Source: Haberlea rhodopensis (Eukaryota; Streptophyta; Magnoliopsida; Lamiales; Gesneriaceae). From it: a DNA stretch of 64,000 nt. Below, in pieces: positions 12,012 through 23,800 of this stretch. The DNA lies in assembly GCA_907163345.1 (NCBI GenBank), contig CAJQUN010000228.1, positions 744,001 through 808,000 on the forward strand. The letters are read 5' to 3'. Position 1 is the stretch's first letter. Each line of letters starts with the position of its first letter. Below the pieces are notes generated by a model. The model had not been told where the DNA came from. It searched no databases and saw only the letters and a program-made list of their open reading frames with translations. The position numbers were made by a program, and so were the translations under genes.

Positions 12012-14497
12012 TGTAAGGACTCCAAGCCCTTAACCCTTAATTAGTGTATTAACAACTATGTGTGGCACATGCTTTCAATAAAAAGCCAATCGGGAAGCTC
12101 AGATGATACTTTACCATTGAATGGCAATTACAAAATTTCTTTAATATTCAACATTAAGATCATCTCTACCCGCAATTAGACTCCCATGTTCGCCCTTTAA
12201 CACCCCCATTACACCACTTTTGCATTGTGGGTTTTTATAAAAATTTGGGCAGAGTCTCCCATAAATTGAGCTATCCCAAAACAAAAGCACATCACATAAA
12301 ATAATTCCCGGTCAGGGAATACACAATACTCAACAGAATACTGAACACAAAGTAAATTCCCAGCCAGGGAAGACACCACACATAAGACGACAAAAGTGGG
12401 TTTCAACACCCACATAACACACTAACGACTCTCATATCATTAGCAATTCTACCACAATTGCATGCAACATATAATGAAAGAGAGAAAGGCTCATGCCTTT
12501 ATATACAACCCATATACAAGAATATCTGTGCTCACATGCGAGCATCATAAATGTGTATGTAAATCTCGGGTGTATATAAGTACTCTATACGATACCGTGA
12601 TCCATCAAGCCCTGGTACCACGATCCTATGAGTACATCCAATCAACAGCTCGAGCTCAGCTCCACGCCATCGATGCACCTGTTCACCTGCCCCAACAGAG
12701 ACAGCCCCCAACGGGGTGAGCAGACCAATACACAAAATCTCATAATCACAATAATGAAATTCATAATTTACAACACAAGTAAATATTAATGAATTTTAAA
12801 TGATACTCCCTGGATGGCAACATCCTCAACCGGGGTTCCGTGTACTGTCCCTGTTCTCACAATCATCAAACTCATCAAATCTCATAAATCAGTAAATCAA
12901 CACATTGATTTAACTCATAGCATGCCTGATTCTCAAGTATCAATAATTAATGATTCCAAATTCATTATACATGCAAACATAGATATCTCGATATCTAATA
13001 CTGATTTTCAACTTTGCTACCAATCACGGATAGCTCAAATGCCTAGCATTTATTTTACAAATTCCATATTTCACTTAGACATCTCACATGTCTTTCAACG
13101 AATACATGATCCCACGATCATTCTCAGGTATCTCAAATGCCCTACCCTTTATTTTACAAATTCTCATTTATACTTAGACATCTCACATGTCTTACAATAG
13201 TCACATAAACCCAGTACCCCATACCTCTTATAAGGTCATACTACTCTAGTATTACGCACACTTGTGGCAGCGATATCAAGACTAGGTCGTTCCATAGTCA
13301 TATCGACACACATATATATATATAGCCATACCCACAACCATCTAATGCAATTACAACACATTACGCATTTCACAATTACTATCACATAAAGTAATGCTCG
13401 TACGTCGCACGTACCTTAAATCTCCAAAGTCCGAGCCAAACCTTGCTCGAGTTCCATGCTCCGAGGAACGATGTGCTAACACGATAAATAATTCACAATT
13501 ATTTACAAACATGCAACCCATGCTCAAGCACACCCATAATCCTCAAAAATATTGACAACACACGACAATTAACCATTATCGAAAATTGCTCAAGAACACC
13601 TTCAATAATTCGAACCCTTATCATAACAATTCGAACTCAAATAATCACTATAATTCATCTAAACATGAATTAATCAATCAACAACAACAATAATCGCCCC
13701 ACATGCCAAAGCCCCAAATTTTCGAACCCTAACTCATCCAAACAGCATGAAAATCGAACCAAATGCAACAAATATTTTCGAACCATAAAAGTCTGAAATT
13801 ATCGACTCAATAACAGCTCAAAAACGCCCCAAAAACACCAGAATAATCGCCCCCAAAAATCGTACCAAAATCGAGCCACAAAATCGGACAGAACCAGTTT
13901 CGAACCCTAGCGCTTTTCTGGCAAATCCGAGCTCAAATCGCGACCAAACTTCAAATTGTTGGTCTGGGGAGGAGCGCCTGGAAGAGACGAAGCCACCGGT
14001 AGGTCGGACGCGCCGAACGGCGGCCGGACGGCGGCGGGCGCGGCGCTTGAAGTGGCGGGGGTCGCACAGATCGGGAAAGCTACGCGGGGAAGAGAGAGGG
14101 TGACGGGAAAATGTGGGGAAAAAAATGGCTCCGATAATTAAAATCTCGGGTTCAACTGGTATTTATAGCAAAAATACCCCGAAATACTAATAGCCCCACA
14201 AATACATCATGATTCATTAAAAATCATCTGTTTTCAAAAATTCACTCTCTAACTCAAAAACCCCCTACCGGTGCCCACACAAAGCACCCGAGATTCTGAG
14301 TCACACTAAAAACCCAACTCACAGGTTTTCACCGAAATGAGAATACGATCTCAACCTCGGGATCCAACGATCCCAATTACTCAAATAAATGAGCCCAGAA
14401 GGCCCAACACCGCGATTAAACAACAATTCGCCACGTAAAACCACTTTAGGGGTTATTAACACTACAAGATTAACATCTTTAATCCTTGGTCATCACA
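12012..14497 (-). repeat. 5' LTR of the LARD element
   Basis: It has the same length as the 3' LTR, with scattered substitutions and one-base indels. The minus-strand TATA box is at 14160-14167. Transcription should start a little downstream (near 14130) and run through about 2.1 kb of R-U5 before the primer site. Confidence 0.93.
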
Positions 14498-14502
14498 AAT
14501 AA

Positions 14503-15339
14503 TTTGTGCGATATTCACTCTATTTTTTTGTAATTGATTGAGAGATTCTTTGCATATGGGACTTGAAAGAATATGCCTTCTTGTGTTACTAGAGTTAGAC
14601 AATAACTATGACCTTGTCTAAGTGGGAATGTACAAAGAGTTATATAATTCAAAGTCTTCTAATGAATTGGCTTCGAACTTCCTGAAACAAATTCATGTAC
14701 ATTATTTTCTGTCTTTATTGATTTATGTTTTCATTTAAATGTTTTGCTATATTTTGACAAATGATTAACCAGTTATAGAGCGGGTTAGTTCGAGTATCTT
14801 CCGCTTGGTTTCATAATCAAACTCGATCTAATCTTTCAGTGCAATCTTTCCAGGATATGAGCTACTGCAACTCAAGTTAGTTTAAGTTGGGTGTGACTGC
14901 AGCCACCTCATTCGATCCACAAGTGGACCCCTCAATGCTAATCAAGCAGTAAGAATTAAACAGACACCTAATCCTTAATTGTAGAATCTCCCTTAAATTG
15001 GACTACTGAAAAAACAAACGACCACAAACATAACAATACCCTTTCCTCAAACCATAAATATCAATAATCTCCATCGCCCATAAATCGCCAATAAAATGCA
15101 TCCAGCTAATACTTCGACCTCAAAGAATAAACAACTTACAATCCTAAACGAATTGTTACAATTCCCAAAATAACAACAAGAATAATTCAAAATCATTCTT
15201 ACTACAACCTCTAGCCCAAAATGATTGTACTTCACTTCTGACGCAACAAAGCATTTTTCTCATGCTTCCAAAAACTAGATTGTCACCTGTTTCCATAAAA
15301 AAAAACAGCCACAAATAGAATATAATGCTGTAAATTAAC
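14503..15339. other. Intergenic, continuation of the pre-insertion locus
   Basis: This is the sequence that was joined to 5610 before the LARD inserted. No gene is seen. 15047-15341 is AT-rich with only short minus-strand frames. The boundary with the older LTR that follows is not sharp. Confidence 0.35.
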
Positions 15340-15539
15340 AAGATACTCCATGAATATATCAGTAGATCATTAGATCTCTCGGACTGTTCATGTTCTCACA
15401 ATTTCACAATGTGTACAATCCACAATAACAATATAATATAGCTTCATTACTACTGTAATTCATTCTATTCACAAAAATATAATTCTGTATAACATCGGGA
15501 TACTCCCATGTAAATCCGTGATATACATAATATTCTCAT

Positions 15540-15735
15540 GTCAACCCGTGATATTATACAATAATCTAATGTCAACCCATGACATTCACAATAGTTTCAT
15601 GTCGATCCGTAACATTCACAATAATTTCATGTCGACCCCTGACATTCTCGATAATCTCATGTCAACCCGTGACATTCACAATAATCTAATGAAAACCCAT
15701 GACTTTCACAATACTACAATATATTCATCGCTTAA
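15540..15735 (-). repeat. ~30-bp tandem repeat with ATGTCA/TGACAT dyads
   Basis: About six units of the type CATGTCAACCCGTGACATTC followed by ACAATAATCT. The clearest dyad is ATGTCA-ACCCG-TGACAT at 15659-15675. It lies in the family-C LTR remnant at the position corresponding to the array at 52205-52565. Confidence 0.8.
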
Positions 15736-16617
15736 CCAATAAGTACAAACAAAATATGCCATCATTGCTTGTACGCATTTACGTACCATATCGTTCGAGA
15801 CAACTATTAAGTTACCCTCCTCTGTGTCCTGAGGCTTGAGTAGGCTCTACATAAATTCATTAATTGTAAGGACCCGGTCACTTAACCCGCTATTAGTGTA
15901 TTATCACAAATAATGGTGCCTTTTATTACATTAGGGAAACCCCGTATATACCATCTATAAAATTTTGACATTAATACACTTTATGTTCAATTCCCAAATA
16001 CCACTCAACTAGCATGGACATACACTTCATAAGATACTAACATGTTCTCAATTCATCATGCAATACTCCATAATTAATTGCATGCAACAATAAATGAAAA
16101 GAGAACTCTAACAACCTTTACACAACCCATATACACATCAAATGCTCACAGGCGAGCATTGAATAAATGAATGTGTATATAATGTATAAAGCATACTACT
16201 CAATACCAGCATTGGTACCTCAGCCCTGGGAGCATTCCCAATCTACAGCCCGAACTCAACTTCAGAGCCAGTGTTGTACCTGTTCACCTGTCCCAACAGC
16301 CCCCACATAGGGTAGCATACCAATCCACCATCTCAATAACAGCAATATCACAATTCATAATTTACAGAATATAAACTGTAAATGTAAAAGATACTCCCTG
16401 TGTAGTATCGTTATCATATGAGATCCCCCGTGTTGTTCATGTTCTCACAATAGCCAAACCATCAAAATTCCAAAATAAGTTAATCATTACATTGATTAAC
16501 TAAACTCATCTTTGCCATGCCAATTTCATAATCAAATACAGTTAAATCATTACACTAATGATTTACAGAAATCACATACATCTCAATTAATGATTTCTCA
16601 GTCTCATCACATCCTGT

Positions 16618-16745
16618 CCCTTTGCTCGCTCAACAGCGGCGATATCACAATCCATTGCTCGCTCAATAGCGGCAATATCACAATACAATGCTCGCTCAAC
16701 AGCGACATCATTACACATTGCTCGCTCAATAGCGACATTCCATGA
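16618..16745 (-). repeat. Four-unit GCTCGCT...AGCG minisatellite in the solo LTR
   Basis: Units of ~30-40 bp each contain TGCTCGCTCAACAGCG or TGCTCGCTCAATAGCG. CGCT and AGCG can form a tight 4-bp stem around a CAAC or CAAT loop. The spacer is ATATCACAAT-like in the first units. Confidence 0.8.
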
Positions 16746-17232
16746 TCCTCAATACGTACCGTAATGTTTACAAAACCATATATTATTCATGCACATGACA
16801 ATAATATATCTACAATGCTCTTACGTTACACGTACCATATAATCCGATAGCAGGAGCCAATCCTTGCCTTGCCCCAAGATTCAGTGAATTATTCGCTATT
16901 TACAATTAATAACCCGCAATCAATAATAAGCTCACAACCACATGCATAAGCATGTACACAACCCCCAGATACATCATCCTACCACGATGATTAATTACCA
17001 TAATGAATTATGCGTACTACTCAAGCTATCCCAGCTTAATGTCCAATGAGTTACCGATAAACTCGAACGAGTAGTACGTCTTATGAAAGTTCAGCGCAAA
17101 CCATTTTATTTTAAAGCGTAATATTCTCATTGGAATGTAGACATCGTCCCGAAAATCTACCAAACAAACCCAATTCTGAAATCCCGACATTTAATCAAAA
17201 ATTTTGAAAAACAAAAGAAACAGGGGCCGTGA

Positions 17233-17435
17233 GCGATCGCCATTTCCCGCGAGATCTTACTGCCCGAAAAATAAACACCCGCGATCGATCGCCGTCCCTT
17301 GCCGATCGATCGCCACATTAACTGACTCCCCGTGATCGGTCGACAACTTCTCGCGACTGATCGCGGGTACTGTTCATCGTTACACATTTTCCAGTATTAT
17401 GTCGCGATCGATCGGCGCTATGCCGCGATCGATCG
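17233..17435 (-). repeat. CGATCGATCG palindrome cluster in the solo LTR
   Basis: Perfect or extended palindromes occur at 17233-17240, 17281-17292, 17303-17312, 17405-17414 and 17424-17437 (14 bp), with degenerate copies near 17333 and 17352. Spacing is irregular. They are 400-600 nt downstream of the TATA word in element sense, so probably transcribed. Confidence 0.85.
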
Positions 17436-18403
17436 CGACCTGCAATTTTCCTAAAATATTTGTACAACAATGGTGTTTTTTCACACCCAAAATCAAAACC
17501 AACACCCCCAACACCTTCACAACCCCAAATACTCCATTTAAAGTCAATAAAAATGTCGAAAACAACACTTTAACATTTATACCAAAAATCCCCAAAATCC
17601 AAAACCATTACCCTAACCAACCAAACTTAACAAAACTACAACCAAAACGAAGATAAAGACGAGGGGAAGGATCTTACCCAATTATCTTCGAGAAATCTCG
17701 CTCCGAAAGCGAGCCTCCAACGATTTTCCTTCCAAGAGGAAAAAGGAAAGGGGAGAAGAAAAGGGGGAGGAGAGAAGGCATGGAGAGAGGAGAGAGGGAG
17801 AGGAGGGGAAAATGACTGAACACTGAGTTACTTGGTATATATACTACCAAGGCTCCAAAAACCCGAGTCTCACTTACTCGCACCATAACTCGTTATAAAT
17901 CATATGTGTTCAATAAATATCTCCCACTCACTCAATTACGTCACAAACCTCAATCCAAAGCACCCCAGACTCCAGATCTCGCTGCCAACAAAAATCCAAG
18001 GTTTATCATCTTAATGAGAATAAATCTCAACCCTTGGACCCAACGACCACGATACCGTATTAAAATCCTCGGGAGTCTCAACACAGTAATTATCTCATAA
18101 TTACTCCAATTAAAATGCATTAAGGATCATAACCACTTCAGGATCAACACAATTAATTCCCGGATATCACATTAATCAATATTAACATTTATGTGCATAT
18201 AACCTCACACTCAAACACATGCTCATGATCATGATATAACTTCAATTCATGATAATATTCTGCTTAATTACCTCGGACAAGGAACTCGTTGACATCGCAA
18301 CTCACAATTATTTTTCAGAATTTTGCCTCTATAGATCGATCGGCACCTAGCCCGCGATTGATCGCGAGCTCTAAATTTTTCACTGTCTTGGTTCGACTAG
18401 GCC

Positions 18404-18483
18404 CGATCGATCGCGGCTCTGCTATTTTCTCATCCCCTTGGTTTGTCTAGTAGCCATCGATTGCTTTCCCACGATCGATCGTG
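18404..18483 (-). repeat. CGATCGATCG palindromes in the old family-C LTR
   Basis: Exact cores lie at 18404-18413 and 18472-18481; the second extends to CACGATCGATCGTG. Decayed copies (GATCGATCGG, CGCGATTGATCGCG) lie at 18333-18366. Confidence 0.8.
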
Positions 18484-19035
18484 GCGTGCTGAACTTCGAA
18501 AAAACACTTCTATTTCTTCATTATTTTTCTACCAAAACTTCATACCTCAAACAACAAATAAACATCCTAAAACAATCCATAAGTAGACAACCACCCACCA
18601 AAAAACCCCCCATTGAGTTCAAACCCACCATTATCAACATCAACTCACAACCAAGACTAAGCAAGATTGAGGTGTAATAAAAGCTTACCCTTATAATTCT
18701 TCAGAAGAATTCACTTCCTGGGTAAACTAATAACCATTTTTCAAGCTAAAATGGTGGGAGGAAGAAGGGACAAGAAGGAGAATGAGGGAAGGAGGAGAGA
18801 ATAAGAGAGAGGGAGGTAAGTGAGGAAATGATTTGAACACCAAGCCAACAAGGTATATAATGCCAAAGGTCTCCAATACTGAGTTCACAATTATTTACTT
18901 AAGACTCCATTTTAATTAAGGGTTCAATTATTTTAACCCTTATCCAGTCTAAACACAAATATCGACTTTCATTCCCAATCTCAGTTCCGTTAAACATTAC
19001 ATATTTTACCACATCCAGTACAATTAATTCATTGT

Positions 19036-19563
19036 TTTGAATTCATGCATCACAATATCAGAGCAGTAGACTCAATTCACTTGTTACATAACAATATGAA
19101 GTACATAATCAGAAGAGATTAGCTGAAATCCAGTCAAATAAACTACCATAAGGTAGAGGGAAGCTAACATGTAAAGCAGCAGTCAAGATAAACTCAAATC
19201 CAATCAACATGAAAGAATGACAGTCGAGATGAACCATACTGTGGCATTGAACAAACATACTAGGCAATCAAGATGAATTGCAAAAGCAGTCTGTATTAAG
19301 TGAAAATCAGTCGAAATTGGCTACAATAACGGTCAAATGCACTAACAAAACAAAACCCATCAAAATTTAACAAGTAAATCGATTAAAAAATTATCTCCCA
19401 ATATTGACCCTAATCTTTACAAATACTTTCGGACATGGTTTGATTAAAAAAATGTTCGAACAAATTACTACAAACAAGTGAGTTACCTTTACTGTTTCCT
19501 TTGTCATTTGTACGGTTTAAGTGGGGAATGCTGGAGAAGGAACGGAAGTTGGGTGTGATATTA
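19036..19563. other. Intergenic, nothing recognised
   Basis: AT-rich sequence with no open frame or repeat that I can classify. It runs up to the hAT-type element. Confidence 0.4.
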
Positions 19564-19571
19564 CTTGCCGA

Positions 19572-20117
19572 TAGGGATAGTAATGGGACGGGTCCAGATC
19601 CGGATCCGGCGGGTCTGGACCCGCTTCAACCGGGTTTGGAAGCGGGGTGGGGCGGGTCCTGGGATTGGCCGAACCCGCCCCGCAATACATTTTTAATTTT
19701 TTTTTAAAAAAATATGATATTCATTATACATTTTACTTCTTTAATTGAACAATAAAGTGTCATTATTTAATTTTATATCAAAATTCATGTGTTCATGTTA
19801 AAGAAGTTGGACATTTTGAAGGAAATAAGAGCAAATTAATAAATATTTAGTTGTTTAAAGATAGTTTTACAATGCTTATTATAAATATTTACTAGAGAAA
19901 ACATGAAATTTAATCACAAAACTCAACTTTTGTGTTTCAAAATTGATTTCTAGCTAATTTTTTTTTTTTAAAAAAAAAACTGGAACCGGGGCGGGGCTGG
20001 TAAACCCACCGGGTTCGTGGGTCTAAGCGGGGCGGGGCGGGTCCGGGTTTTATGTGTAGCGGGGCGAGTCCTGGGATTGACCAAACCCGTCTCATACCCG
20101 ACCCATTGCCATTCCTA
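19572..20117. mobile_element. Non-autonomous hAT-type element, 546 bp
   Basis: The ends are TAGGGATAGTAATGGG and CCCATTGCCATTCCTA (imperfect inverted repeats). The flanking 8-bp duplication CTTGCCGA is perfect (19564-19571 and 20118-20125), the size typical of hAT transposition. Both arms are rich in GGGGCGGGTC and its complement, so the element can fold back over an AT-rich centre. There is no transposase frame. It lies about 0.7 kb upstream of the QC start codon. Confidence 0.9.
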
Positions 20118-20125
20118 CTTGCCGA

Positions 20126-20834
20126 TAACGTTGGAGAAGGAATGCGATGGAGAAAGGACGCCAATAAGGTTTAGTACATGCGAAGCGAAGTTCGATCATG
20201 CGCAATATCAATATCGATAGCAGAACGACTGGGATGTAATGTGAATGTCAGCTCCACGGTAAAGTTATGCTAAATTGGATGTGTATAACGGCAATTTCAC
20301 GACCAATGCAGACGGGACATCAATTTCACTGCCATCACGCACTTTGCGGAATATTTTTAAATTATATTCAACTTTTTCCAACTTTTTTTTGTTTTTATTT
20401 AAAAATTTATCAATTTATCTAATTATTTTTATTTTAAATTTTGAAAAAAAATCTGTGAAATAACCATAACCAATTCATGAAATATCAGTAAAATTAAAAC
20501 AGCAGTCTCTACGACGCTTTGTAAGACCGTGTTAGCGAACCAGAGTTTCAAGATCAAGGAGGGAAGAACACACACAAAGGAGATTGAATTAGTCGGTCGA
20601 TATATAATTAACCAGTCGAAGAGGATTTTAACCCTTTTCTCACTAATGGTATTTTTTATTTATTTATACTGAGGGGTAAAATATGATCGTTTTACGAACG
20701 ATATAGTCTTTTGAAATAGTTCGGGCCGGCTGCCTAATAATAATATTTTTTCCTAATATTGTCACTCATTCGAGTCAACGAACCTAAACACCGTTCGCCG
20801 CCGTGCTACCGCTGATGAGTTCCCTCTCTCCGCC
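20126..20834 (+). promoter_or_regulatory. Presumed promoter and 5' UTR of the QC gene
   Basis: No other gene lies between the hAT-type element and the QC start codon. An upstream ATG at 20815 opens a 12-codon frame ending at 20853, which overlaps the true start out of frame. The main start has a good plant context (GCCATGG). The transcription start is not determinable, so whether the upstream ATG is in the mRNA is unknown. Confidence 0.5.
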
Positions 20835-20853
20835 ATGGCGACCAGATCTCTGA
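20815..20853 (+). other. Out-of-frame upstream ORF overlapping the QC start
   Basis: ATG at 20815 with twelve codons and TGA at 20851-20853. It is 20 nt ahead of the main ATG and in another frame, so ribosomes starting here would bypass the QC start. It matters only if the mRNA begins upstream of 20815. Confidence 0.4.
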
Positions 20854-23800
20854 GGAAAAGGTCCAACCAGCGGTCATCATCTTCGAGTCCAATCAATCGT
20901 CAAAATAATCCGATGCTGCCCCCGCCCTCCTCATTGCCGTGGCGTTTGACGTACAGAAAGACATCTTTCTTCATTTCAACTGTTTTATTTGTATGTGTTC
21001 TTGTTCTGCTAAGCATTTCATGGAACATGCGGAGTGCGTTCGGTTCGGACTACCGTTTTAATCGGATTTACTCCGGTGAAGTGGTGCATGCGTTTCCTCA
21101 TGATCCCAACGCCTTCACTCAGGTCAATTTCTTGTTAAATTAATGTTCTGCTTTTTTTTAAAATTGAGGGGATCGATCATTTTTTGCGGTTAATATGGCA
21201 ATACTGCTGGAAAATATACGTTTTATGATGTTTAGGCTCGACGATTCATTCTGAATTCACGATTCTTGAACATTATTTGGTCTCGATTTATATTCCGTTG
21301 TACTTCATGGGATTATTTTTGTTGGAAATTTTGATAATTTTATGGTTTACATTTGTTAAATCAAAGAAAATCCCTGCTTTTGAGTTTGCTTTTGGTATAT
21401 ATCCCATATTTGCTCTTCCCACCAGTTTTGTCCAGAATAATAATTGCTTTATACTGAGAGATTCTACAATCCTCAAGTCATCGTAAATTTCGTTTGCTTT
21501 TCATTTTTGGAGAACTGTCAATTTCTATGTTTTACAGTTTGTGGAATGCTGAAAACTTTTGCTCTGTATGCGATTAAGATTCTTTGGTTTCGCTTGCAGG
21601 GGCTTTTGTATGCAGGAAACGATACACTTTTTGAATCAACTGGAATTAATGGACGTGTGAGTTTATCTTATCGTGTAATTGGGTTTTAAGTCTCGGCAAT
21701 ACATATCTGCTTGTTCTGGCATGTTACTCCGTTTTTCATGTTCTCTCTTAGCATCTGGTCTCAGCTATCCCAGCTTTTTCCTAAAAGAAAAGGCTCTTTT
21801 GAGGAAAAAAAAGTTAAGAAAATCATTTGAGAAAGTGTTTCAGAAGCATTTCTAAAAGACCTAAGATGTGGTTTTCGGGCTTTTACTTGCAGCAGCAACT
21901 CAAGCCTTTACCCCACTAAGTGGGGTCAGTGAAATGGATTCTCGTTATTGTGTTCTATATCATCATCATATTTAAATGAATTTTATTTTGTTTTATCATC
22001 GCTAACCAAGTCTTCTTTGTTCTCTCTCTTCCTCGGTTAATGTGCTCTCTTCCACGGTTAATGTGCTCTCTTCCACGGTTAATGTGCATATTTGTCATGG
22101 TCTGACGAAGCCTAACTGTGGCATTTATTGATCGCTTAAGTGCGTGTTATATAATCTTAATCGGGTCTCTCGAATGTTTTCCTCAATAAACAAATATTGT
22201 CTTTTACATACGCATAAAAGATTAAGAGAATTTCTTTTTTATTATTGTATTCAAATATTAAAACTGCGGATGTGTTTATTTTAAAGAAGCCCTTAAACGT
22301 ATTTATACTACAGCCTCTGTATCCAAACTGGCCTTTAATAGCTTGATCCCAATTCATGTACATAGTGGTGCTGACCATCACATTTTGTTCGTCTATTTAC
22401 AATGCCATTTATAATTTATTGGAGAAATGATATGACCCTCGAGATTCAATGACACACGAGGATAGTATTTCAAACTCTTGTTTTGCCAAGGACTTAAAAA
22501 TCAAGCAAAAGACGCGGAATTGACAAATAAAAACTATTTATTGACCCAACACAAAGAACAAAACGACTCAACTAACAAAATGAACCCCTACCCGTTGCTT
22601 AACGAAGCAAGAACCTCGGTATATGATTCGAACCTCGACCCGTTGTCTACAATTGAGACAAGAACCTTGGTATGTAAAATCGCACCTCGACCCATCGCTT
22701 AACACGAAGCAAGAAATAAAGGTTTCAACATGCACCTTGACCCACTACTTAGCAAAGTAGGAACCTCGGTATCAACATGACGCACCTCGACCCACTACTT
22801 AGAAAAGTAGGAACCTCGGTATCAAATGAGGAACGCCACAAGGAATACTCCTTGATAAGTTCCAAGAATGGGATCACTTGGATCCATGAGAGAAAACTCT
22901 CCACAAGGCAAAGAGCCACGTTTTTTTGGATGAATATTGTTGTATATCTTTCTTCAAAATGATTGAATACAAGTATTTATAGGACTCATTGACTTTCCAT
23001 GACCTAATGGGCTCATAACAAGCTCAATACAATATTTTTCATAGCCCATCTAGACATAATTCGAAAAAATAACATTAATAACTTAAATAAAAACCTACTA
23101 ATATCTAACTGATTTCAAACTAGACCAATCACTAAATATGAATACAATGATGGTCCATAAAATTATGTAGAATCCATGCTCTTGGTTTTGGACTTGCATG
23201 TCTATCTGAAGCTCTTCATGAATCTCACATCATTCTCCCTTTCTTTGAAAGATTTGTCCTCAAATCTTGTTTACTCTTCAATATCTTAGCCTCCAAACAT
23301 GAAGAATGAGATCGTAACAAATTGAAATTTTAGGGACCAGATTGTACAATAAATTTAGAGTGACCTAGTTATAATTTTATGACCCAATTGGAAAGAAATT
23401 GAAAAAAAAATCAAAGCTCTAGGAACCTAATTGGACGAAAATTGACAAAAAAAAAAGGAAAAAAAAAAAAAATTAATATTAAATATGATATGATAATATG
23501 TGATTAGATTAAATAAAATCTAAAATTTAGGAAATTTAGAGTCCGAATAAGGAAAGAAATCAATCAAGAATCCTATTTGAAGTTATTAAGATTTATGATA
23601 GAGATTTTCTTACTCAAAACTCTTCAAAAACCTATTTTCATACGCTTTAAAAATATCACATATTTCTTGGACGAAAATTCACCCTTTTTTTTTTGTTTTT
23701 TTTGTTTTTCGACACGAAACATAAAGGAACAAACAAAACGAACTAAGGGATGAATCAAAGACTCGACGAACAAAGATTGTGCGAAAAAAATGACGACAAG

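Larger units (their letters stand above)
5616..14497 (-). mobile_element. LARD-like non-autonomous Ty3/gypsy-type LTR retrotransposon
   Basis: This is a complete element on the minus strand. Two LTRs of exactly 2,486 bp (5616-8101 and 12012-14497) flank a 3.9-kb interior. The 5-bp duplication AATAA is at 5611-5615 and 14498-14502. A polypurine tract (8102-8117, minus) and an initiator-Met primer site (11996-12007, minus) sit next to the correct LTRs. I find no gag, protease, reverse transcriptase or integrase motif inside, so it must depend on proteins supplied in trans. The GAGGACGAAATT word beside the tract and the TGTGAT...TTACA LTR ends resemble Tekay-type chromoviruses. The LTRs look about 99% identical by eye, so insertion is recent. 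Confidence 0.93.
15865..18171 (-). mobile_element. Solo LTR (family B, chromovirus-like)
   Basis: A single LTR of 2,307 bp, TGTAAGG...GATATCACA, is flanked by a perfect 5-bp duplication TTAAT (15860-15864 and 18172-18176). No primer site or polypurine tract adjoins it, so the interior was lost by LTR-LTR recombination. By similarity to the LARD LTR its sense is minus. A TATATATA word near 17845, a purine-rich block (pyrimidine-rich in sense) at about 17740-17815 and a palindrome cluster (17233-17435) mark the promoter and leader. It sits inside an older LTR. Confidence 0.92.
15340..19035 (-). repeat. Old family-C LTR remnant, split by a solo LTR
   Basis: The segments 15340-15864 and 18172-19035 align in order with the LTR at about 51400-52951: the GTTCATGTTCTCACAATT block, a GTCAACCCGTGACATT repeat array, GTACGCATTTACGTACC, AACATTTATGTGCATATAA, GTTGACATCGCAAC and the CGATCGATCG cluster. 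The minus-strand order includes a TATATA word near 18855 and a CT-rich leader (18740-18830). The ends are approximate: I cannot find a clean TG...CA border on either side. Confidence 0.7.
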
